Assembly: GCA_964370375.1 (NCBI GenBank)
Contig: CAYJIX010000059.1
Coordinates: 1-12,784, forward strand
Origin: CAYJIX01 sp964370375
GTDB lineage: Bacteria > Desulfobacterota > Desulfovibrionia > Desulfovibrionales > Desulfovibrionaceae
Length of the DNA: 12,784 bases
Direction: 5' to 3'
A model generated the notes under the pieces. It saw nothing but the letters and a program-made list of their open reading frames with translations. It made no database searches and was not told the origin of the DNA. A program made the translations under genes and the position numbers. Positions 4,305 through 9,669 of the stretch are shown piece after piece (position 1 is the stretch's first letter; each line of letters starts with the position of its first letter).

Positions 4305-6266
4305 GTGGATAAAGACCTACAGATGACCATGGCAGACGCAGCACTTTGCGCCGAGCTTATAGAGTCGTTGCAAAGCCAAGATCCTGATGTTGTAAGAAAG
4401 GCTGCTTTTGAAGCAGGGATTTGCGATGATCCGCAAATCACAGACCTGCTTGTAAAACACATCCAAAGCAGTCATTTGGGTGTGCGCGAGGCTGCGGAAT
4501 TTAGCCTTCGTGCCATTCGTGGTAAGCGTGTGGTGCAGGGCGTGGCAGGTCTTTTGCGTGCAGATGATGCTGCTGTGCGAAACGTCACCATGGATATTCT
4601 GCGCGAGATAGGCTCTGACGATTTGGACACCTTGCACGCGCTTTTGACCGATTCTGATGGTGATGTGCGTATTTTTATTGCAGATATTTTGGGTCAATCA
4701 GGGACAGTGTTGTCTGTGGGGCCGCTTATTGAAGCGTTGCAGCACGATGAGGATGTCAATGTTCGCCACCAGGCTGCGTCCAGTTTGGGAAATTTGGGTT
4801 TTCCTGAGGCTGTAAAAGCTTTGGAAGCAAGCCTTAATGACGATGAGTGGGTGCAATTTGCCAGTGTGGAAGCTTTGTCAAAAATCCGCGATTCTTCATG
4901 TGTTGGCGCGCTTAGCCGTTCTTTAGAGCATGTGTCAGACCTTGTTGCCTCTATCATCATCCGCGCCTTTGGTGACATGGGCGATGTTAAAGCTGTGCCG
5001 CTTTTGTTAAAATATCTTGATGTGCCAAGCGTGCCCTTGCGCAATCAAGCCATAAAGTCAGTCATACAAATCCTTGGCAGTTCTTCGCTTGAACTGTTGG
5101 ATTCGGCAGGGCAGGGCAAATTAAAAGCGCATTTGATGGATATTCTTGATGATGAGGACGAATCCTTTGTGCTGACCGGTCTTACGGGCTTGGCTTCTTT
5201 GGGTGATGCGGCTGCAACGCAAAAGGTCCTTGATTTAGCGCAAAGAACAGACCCAGACGCCAACCATATGGTGTACGAAGCGGCGTTGCAATGCCTTGTG
5301 GGAATAGGCTTTAACGAAGAAGTGGAAAAAGCCTTGCAAAGCGGCGAAGAAAGCATCGTACAGGTTGCTGTACAAGTGTGCGGAGCCATTGGCAGCACCG
5401 AAAGTTTGCAAGCTCTTAAATCTATTTTTTGGTCTTGCGATCGCAATACCCAGCGTATTATTGCCGCGTTTTTAGGACGCCACGGCAGCGCGGACGACAT
5501 GGCCTTTTTTGAAGACGTTATTGAAAATCATACCGACCCTACGGTGAGTAAAGGGGCGTTGTTGTTTTTGGGTCAACATGGCGATGTTGAGCGTCATGGT
5601 GAAAAAATGATGGCGTTTCTTGGGCATAAATATAACGATGTACGGGAAGTGGCGTTTCATGCCTGTTTGCAACTTCAAGCAGCAAGCCTGTATGAAGGGA
5701 TCATGGCTTTTAAAACGAGTTCAGATTCGTTCAAGCGTGTCATGGCCATACAGGTTATGGGCCACCTTAATGTTTTGGAATACCTTGATGATGTCTGCAC
5801 GGCCCTTGAGGATGAAAGCAGCGATGTGCGCAAAGCCGCCCTTTATGCCATAGGTGCGGTTTGTGACGAGCATCCGGAACTTTTCGACAGGCTTTCTCCA
5901 CGGTTGTATGATCAAAGCAATGAAGTAAGGCTTACCCTTGTGAATATTGCAGGTGAACATAACAGCACACAGGCTTTGCAGTTGCTCATGGCGGCCCTGC
6001 ATGACGAGGATGATTGGGTCAAGATTCGGGCCATGGAATCGTTGAGCGAAAAATCGCCGCCAAACCTTGCCACCATGCTCATCAACGAGCTTGAAAACAG
6101 CTCTGTCTTAGTAACTATCAAAATTATTGAAATATTAGGTATTATTGGCGACAATGTTGCCTTTATGGCATTGTTAAAGCTCATCAATCAAACCAATCCC
6201 GACATACAGCAAGCTGCAGAAAACGCGCTGATTCAAATTCAAGAACAGCAAGGAGGTGAGTTCTAA
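4305..6266 (+). CDS. Large HEAT-repeat protein in the chemotaxis operon
   Basis: About 653 aa, built almost entirely of HEAT-like units of 30-37 residues, by eye 17-18 of them. They follow the pattern D-x-x-VR-x-x-A-x-x-x-L-x-x-(I/L)G, for example SDGDVRIFIADILGQSG, DEDVNVRHQAASSLGNLG and ESSDVRKAALYAIGAV. HEAT solenoids act as protein-binding scaffolds; the partner is unknown. No catalytic domain, signal peptide or membrane segment is visible. The PBS-lyase-type HEAT subclass fits the VR-x-x-A signature, but lyase activity is not implied. I chose GTG 4305 because GGAG (4292-4295) lies 9 nt upstream; the ATG at 4290 has no ribosome-binding site, and ATG 4323 is a weaker alternative. The stop TAA shares a base with the cheR ATG, which suggests translational coupling. 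Position between cheB and cheR suggests a role in adaptation or array organisation; this is inference. Confidence 0.85.
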   Translation: MDKDLQMTMADAALCAELIESLQSQDPDVVRKAAFEAGICDDPQITDLLVKHIQSSHLGVREAAEFSLRAIRGKRVVQGVAGLLRADDAAVRNVTMDILREIGSDDLDTLHALLTDSDGDVRIFIADILGQSGTVLSVGPLIEALQHDEDVNVRHQAASSLGNLGFPEAVKALEASLNDDEWVQFASVEALSKIRDSSCVGALSRSLEHVSDLVASIIIRAFGDMGDVKAVPLLLKYLDVPSVPLRNQAIKSVIQILGSSSLELLDSAGQGKLKAHLMDILDDEDESFVLTGLTGLASLGDAAATQKVLDLAQRTDPDANHMVYEAALQCLVGIGFNEEVEKALQSGEESIVQVAVQVCGAIGSTESLQALKSIFWSCDRNTQRIIAAFLGRHGSADDMAFFEDVIENHTDPTVSKGALLFLGQHGDVERHGEKMMAFLGHKYNDVREVAFHACLQLQAASLYEGIMAFKTSSDSFKRVMAIQVMGHLNVLEYLDDVCTALEDESSDVRKAALYAIGAVCDEHPELFDRLSPRLYDQSNEVRLTLVNIAGEHNSTQALQLLMAALHDEDDWVKIRAMESLSEKSPPNLATMLINELENSSVLVTIKIIEILGIIGDNVAFMALLKLINQTNPDIQQAAENALIQIQEQQGGEF

Positions 6267-6268
6267 TG
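6251..6268 (+). promoter_or_regulatory. Strong ribosome-binding site and TAATG stop/start junction for cheR
   Basis: AGGAGG at 6251-6256 lies within the end of the HEAT gene, 9 nt before the cheR ATG at 6266. The HEAT stop and cheR start overlap as TAATG. It is the strongest Shine-Dalgarno sequence in the operon. Confidence 0.75.
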
Positions 6269-7156
6269 AGCCAATTCTCAAAGCCAGCCTCACCGTCCTC
6301 GCCGTCTTCCGTATCAAGTGCTGCGAAACTCAGCAGTGAGGAATTTTCTTCCCTGCGTGATTTTATTTATACGCAATGCGGCATTTTTATTCATGAAAAC
6401 CGTAAATACCTTATTGAAAATCGTCTGGTGGGACGTTTAAGAGAGCTCAACCTTAAACGCTATAGCGAATATTATAATTATTTGCGTTTTGACGTGGGCA
6501 GGCAGCAAGAGCTTAAACGCCTTTTTGAAGTCATTACCACCAATGAAACAAGTTTTTATCGTAACCCACCGCAGCTTAAAACTTTTCAGCAGGTGGTGTT
6601 GCCTGCATATATTGAAAAACAGCGCAAGCAGGGCATGCGTAAACTGCGCATCTGGTCTGCTGGTTGCTCTACAGGTGAAGAGCCATATACCCTTGCCATG
6701 ATTTTGCACGAAGTTTTGGGGGCAGAAATTGCTACATGGGATATAAGGATCACAGCCAACGACCTTTCCGAAGCCGTACTTGCTGCTGCAAGGCGTGGTA
6801 TTTATTCTGAATATTCGCTGCGTACCACCCCTAAAGATATTGTTGCCAAGTATTTTACAAAAGAGCAAAACACGTTTCATGTGTCGCCAAAATTAAAACG
6901 CTTGGTATCGTTTGGGCAGATCAATTTGAATGATAAACGGCAATTGGCGCGCCTTGAACGCTCGCACATCATTTTTTGCCGCAACGTGATCATCTATTTT
7001 GATGATGTTATGAAACGTTCTGTCATCAGTGCTTTTTATGACAATTTATTGCCGGGGGGCGCGCTTCTTATCGGCCATTCAGAATCCTTGCATGGCATAT
7101 CGAGCACGTTTAAGCCTGAACATCATACCGGAACCCTTGTGTACCGCAAACAATAG
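6266..7156 (+). CDS. cheR: CheR: chemotaxis protein-glutamate O-methyltransferase
   Basis: 296 aa. After a Ser/Pro-rich N-terminal tail (1-20) comes the CheR N-terminal helical domain (about 23-85), then the SAM-dependent methyltransferase domain. Family signatures are present: TNETSFYRNPPQ (92-103), SAM-binding WSAGCSTGEEPYTLAM (130-145), the acidic TANDLSEAVL (163-172) and FCRNVIIYFD (237-246). It methylates specific glutamates of chemoreceptors using S-adenosylmethionine and works against CheB. The length is slightly above the usual 270-285 aa because of the tail. I see no TPR or other C-terminal extension, and no obvious receptor-pentapeptide-binding insertion can be judged by eye. It overlaps the HEAT gene by one base, and the ParA gene starts 6 bp after its stop. 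Confidence 0.96.
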   Translation: MSQFSKPASPSSPSSVSSAAKLSSEEFSSLRDFIYTQCGIFIHENRKYLIENRLVGRLRELNLKRYSEYYNYLRFDVGRQQELKRLFEVITTNETSFYRNPPQLKTFQQVVLPAYIEKQRKQGMRKLRIWSAGCSTGEEPYTLAMILHEVLGAEIATWDIRITANDLSEAVLAAARRGIYSEYSLRTTPKDIVAKYFTKEQNTFHVSPKLKRLVSFGQINLNDKRQLARLERSHIIFCRNVIIYFDDVMKRSVISAFYDNLLPGGALLIGHSESLHGISSTFKPEHHTGTLVYRKQ

Positions 7157-7162
7157 GTTTTT

Positions 7163-7969
7163 ATGAACGCCTGTGTCCTTGCCATAGCCAATCAAAAAGG
7201 AGGAGTGGGAAAAACCACCTCTGCCCTTTCTTTAGCTGCGGCCCTTGGAAGAGCAGGTAAAAAGGTGCTGCTCTTGGACATGGATCCGCATGTGTGCGCG
7301 TCGGTGCATTTGCGCTTGTATCCTGAGGAGCATAAGTACACCTTGCACACGGTTTTTTCGGCCCTGTCTGACACAGGGTACGGCGATGGAGCTGATAACG
7401 GCTCTATGCAAAAAATGTGGGATGACGCCATTATTAAGGACAGCGGGCGCACGTTTGATGTGGTTTGCGGCGACACGCGCCTTGCTGAAATAGAAGGCGA
7501 TATGCGTGGGCAAAGCAATCGCGGCTTTTTATTGCAACAAGCCTTGCAAATCCCACGCGAAACCTACGAATATATTATACTTGATTGCCCTCCGCAAATG
7601 AGCGTATTGCTTGTCAACGCGCTTGTGGGTGCTGATTGGCTTATCATTCCCATTCAGACAGATTTTTTGGCTTTACATGGCCTTAAATTGTTGTTTGATA
7701 CCATAAGGACGCTCAACAAGGTTTTGCAACAGCCCATTCGTTATAAGGCTTTGCCAACCATGTTTGATAAACGCACCAAAGCTTGTAAGCAGATTTTGGC
7801 TATGCTTCAGGAAAAAATGGGCAGTGCTGTGCTTGATGTGATCATTCCCATGGATACACGCTTTCGTGAAGCCAGTGCCCTTGGTCAGGTTGTGTATGAT
7901 ATCAACCCCTACTGCCAAGGTGCCATAGCCTACACAAAGCTAGCCGACGAGGTCATGGACCTATGCTAA
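7163..7969 (+). CDS. ParA/MinD-family ATPase, probable ParC-like positioning factor of the chemotaxis array
   Basis: 268 aa. The N-terminus MNACVLAIANQKGGVGKTT carries the deviant Walker A motif KGGVGKTT (12-19) with the signature Lys12 of the ParA/MinD class. DMDP follows at 39-42 (Walker A'), and YIILDCPP (137-144) is the Walker B-like motif with Asp141. There is no N-terminal DNA-binding extension as in plasmid ParA, which fits the short, orphan type. No ParB gene is nearby. Family members form ATP-dependent dimers on the nucleoid or at poles and position cargo. Chemotaxis-linked orphans (ParC of Vibrio, PpfA of Rhodobacter) place receptor arrays. Here the gene overlaps the cheW-type gene by 7 bp (ATGCTAA), so the two products are probably made together and may interact. 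The ParC-like role is inferred from context. The ribosome-binding site is weak (AGG 6 nt upstream). Confidence 0.9.
   Translation: MNACVLAIANQKGGVGKTTSALSLAAALGRAGKKVLLLDMDPHVCASVHLRLYPEEHKYTLHTVFSALSDTGYGDGADNGSMQKMWDDAIIKDSGRTFDVVCGDTRLAEIEGDMRGQSNRGFLLQQALQIPRETYEYIILDCPPQMSVLLVNALVGADWLIIPIQTDFLALHGLKLLFDTIRTLNKVLQQPIRYKALPTMFDKRTKACKQILAMLQEKMGSAVLDVIIPMDTRFREASALGQVVYDINPYCQGAIAYTKLADEVMDLC
7949..7969 (+). promoter_or_regulatory. Ribosome-binding site and 7-bp ATGCTAA overlap coupling the ParA and CheW genes
   Basis: GAGGT (7949-7953) lies 9 nt before ATG 7963, which overlaps the ParA stop TAA (7967-7969). The arrangement supports ATG 7963 over ATG 7978 as the start and implies translational coupling. 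Confidence 0.65.
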
Positions 7970-9108
7970 AATCTCCAATGGATTATTTTGCCGCGCAAGA
8001 TTTTTCAACCAAACCTGCAGACAATGCAAGCTTGGATGAAAACGAAGTTTTATTCATGCAAAAATACATGGGCCTTGATGATACAGCCGTGCCAAAGCAC
8101 GTTTCTACAGGTGCAGAAGGTGCTGTCCATAACGGTGGTGCAATAAGCGTGGCTAATGCTCCTGCTGAGCCTGTCAAAGTAGATGAAAGCGAGATACCAC
8201 TATTGCCGCTTGCACAGACCCCTATAGCAGATCCTGAAGGTAAAGTGGCAAAGCCAGAGGTTAAAGAAGCAAAACCTGTTGAGGCCGCTTTTATAAACGC
8301 TGAAGCACCTCTTTTTGATTCCATTGAACCAGAGGATGTAACCGTTGTAACCGTACACGAAAAGGCTGCGCAACAAACGCTTGTGGCAGATACAGCCACC
8401 CTTGATAAAGGCGCAGAAAAAAGCCCTGAACAGCAGCCCATGCAGCCTTTAGATACAGACCTTGCCAAAGAAACGCCTGTCAGCGCGCCGTTGCATGAAG
8501 CTACGCCAGTTGAAGCCGTACATGATGCAGCAGCAGATGAAGAAGTGGCGCCTTTTGCAGGTGCAGTTGATGCGAGGCCTCATTCGCAAAATGCCAACGA
8601 GGGCGATCAACATGAGAAAGCCAAAACCTTGCATGATAAAGAGCTTGCCTTGCAAAATCAGGAGCAAATCCAGCTTGTGGGTTTTTATGTGGCGGGCCAA
8701 TTGTATACGGTACCCATTGACCTTGTGAACGAGGTCATACGCCGTTTGCCCACATCTAGGCTCCCTGCTGCACCGTCAATGTTTATCAAGGGCGTGATCA
8801 ATCTGCGTGAATGTATCATTCCTTTGGTTAAGCTTCATGCGCTTTTGAATGTGTCTAAGAAAAAGCTTGAAAACCCACGCTTTACCATTGTGACAGGAGG
8901 GGAGTTCAGCCTTGGATTGTTGGTTGATAAAATCCATACCATGTACACAGCGCGGCAAGAAGACATTCGCTGGAATATCGAAACCAGTGTTGGGCTTGAC
9001 CGTGAATATTTTGTGGGGCTTTTTTTGAACGAGGGTCAGATCATACCCATTATTTCTGTTAAACAGATAGGCGAAAAATTATTGGAGAATATGACGCTTG
9101 AGATGTAA
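7963..9108 (+). CDS. CheW-domain protein with long acidic N-terminal extension (ParP-like)
   Basis: 381 aa, more than twice the length of an ordinary CheW (about 150-170). The C-terminal CheW domain is about 234-378 (QIQLVGFYVAGQLYTVPIDL, FIKGVINLRECIIPLVKLH, the conserved core of the second half, and IIPIISVKQIG). The N-terminal 230 residues are a short possibly helical segment (about 5-40, with DENEVLFMQKYMGLD) and then a low-complexity Ala/Pro/Glu/Val-rich linker with no predicted fold. CheW couples CheA to receptors. The extension, together with the overlapping ParA gene, resembles ParP of Vibrio, whose CheW-like domain binds CheA/receptors and whose N-terminus binds ParC. The canonical NLRG motif reads NLRE: Arg282 is kept, but the next Gly is Glu. 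It is the only CheW-type gene here, so it may serve as the adaptor, as a ParP, or as both. Confidence 0.88.
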   Translation: MLKSPMDYFAAQDFSTKPADNASLDENEVLFMQKYMGLDDTAVPKHVSTGAEGAVHNGGAISVANAPAEPVKVDESEIPLLPLAQTPIADPEGKVAKPEVKEAKPVEAAFINAEAPLFDSIEPEDVTVVTVHEKAAQQTLVADTATLDKGAEKSPEQQPMQPLDTDLAKETPVSAPLHEATPVEAVHDAAADEEVAPFAGAVDARPHSQNANEGDQHEKAKTLHDKELALQNQEQIQLVGFYVAGQLYTVPIDLVNEVIRRLPTSRLPAAPSMFIKGVINLRECIIPLVKLHALLNVSKKKLENPRFTIVTGGEFSLGLLVDKIHTMYTARQEDIRWNIETSVGLDREYFVGLFLNEGQIIPIISVKQIGEKLLENMTLEM

Positions 9109-9132
9109 AAACGTGAAATTGCCAAACGTGAA
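9109..9132. repeat. Short direct repeat after the cheW-type gene
   Basis: AAACGTGAA occurs at 9109-9117 and again at 9124-9132, with a 15-bp period, immediately after the stop codon. It lies in the 117-bp gap before cheY. It could be a binding site or a chance duplication. Confidence 0.4.
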
Positions 9133-9215
9133 CACATATACAGCAATACAAACAACGTAACTATTAATATATAACAGCACAGCGTCTTTTGACGGCTCGC
9201 TTGATGAAAAGGTTT

Positions 9216-9228
9216 GGAGGAGAGAATG
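9216..9228 (+). promoter_or_regulatory. Ribosome-binding site deciding the cheY start
   Basis: GGAGGAGAG starts at 9216 and lies just before ATG 9226. The upstream in-frame TTG at 9214 would put the Shine-Dalgarno sequence inside the gene, so ATG 9226 is chosen. It gives the standard N-terminus MSKHILVVDDS. Confidence 0.75.
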
Positions 9229-9597
9229 AGCAAGCATATTTTAGTTGTGGACGATTCAAAAACCATACGCAACCTTTTATCCTTTGTTTTTAAAAACGAA
9301 GGCTATAAAGTTACAAGTGCTGAAAACGGCCTTGACGGCCTTGAAAAACTGTACGCTATGGAGCAGGTTGACCTTATTGTTTCAGATGTCAACATGCCCC
9401 ATATGGACGGGCTTGCGTTTGTTGCTTCGGTTCGTGAAAATGAAGCCTACAACGCTGTTCCCATTGTCATTCTTACAACAGAAGGACAGGAGGAAGACAT
9501 CCAAAAAGGCATGGATGCAGGTGCCAATATGTACCTTAAAAAACCTTCTTCGCCTGACACTATTATACGTAGTGTAAAACAATTGTTCACATCCTAA
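9226..9597 (+). CDS. cheY: CheY-type single-domain response regulator
   Basis: 123 aa, a stand-alone receiver domain with no output domain. The acidic pair is D9-D10 (VVDDS), the phospho-acceptor is Asp54 (LIVSDVNMPHMDG), the conserved Thr is Thr84 (ILTTEG) and the Lys is Lys106 (YLKKP). CheA phosphorylates CheY, and phospho-CheY binds the flagellar switch and changes rotation. No CheZ, CheC or CheX phosphatase gene is in the window, so its dephosphorylation would rely on intrinsic rate or on genes elsewhere. The tail VKQLF matches the usual final helix. Residues known to contact the flagellar switch in E. coli are not clearly diagnostic here, so a motor-independent role cannot be excluded. 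It is separated from the CheW gene by 117 bp, wider than the other gaps up to that point. Confidence 0.93.
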   Translation: MSKHILVVDDSKTIRNLLSFVFKNEGYKVTSAENGLDGLEKLYAMEQVDLIVSDVNMPHMDGLAFVASVRENEAYNAVPIVILTTEGQEEDIQKGMDAGANMYLKKPSSPDTIIRSVKQLFTS

Positions 9598-9669
9598 TGA
9601 GGTATGCCTTTTAATATTGTGTTTTATTCATCATGCCACGCGGTGCATATACGTTAAGGATATATCATT

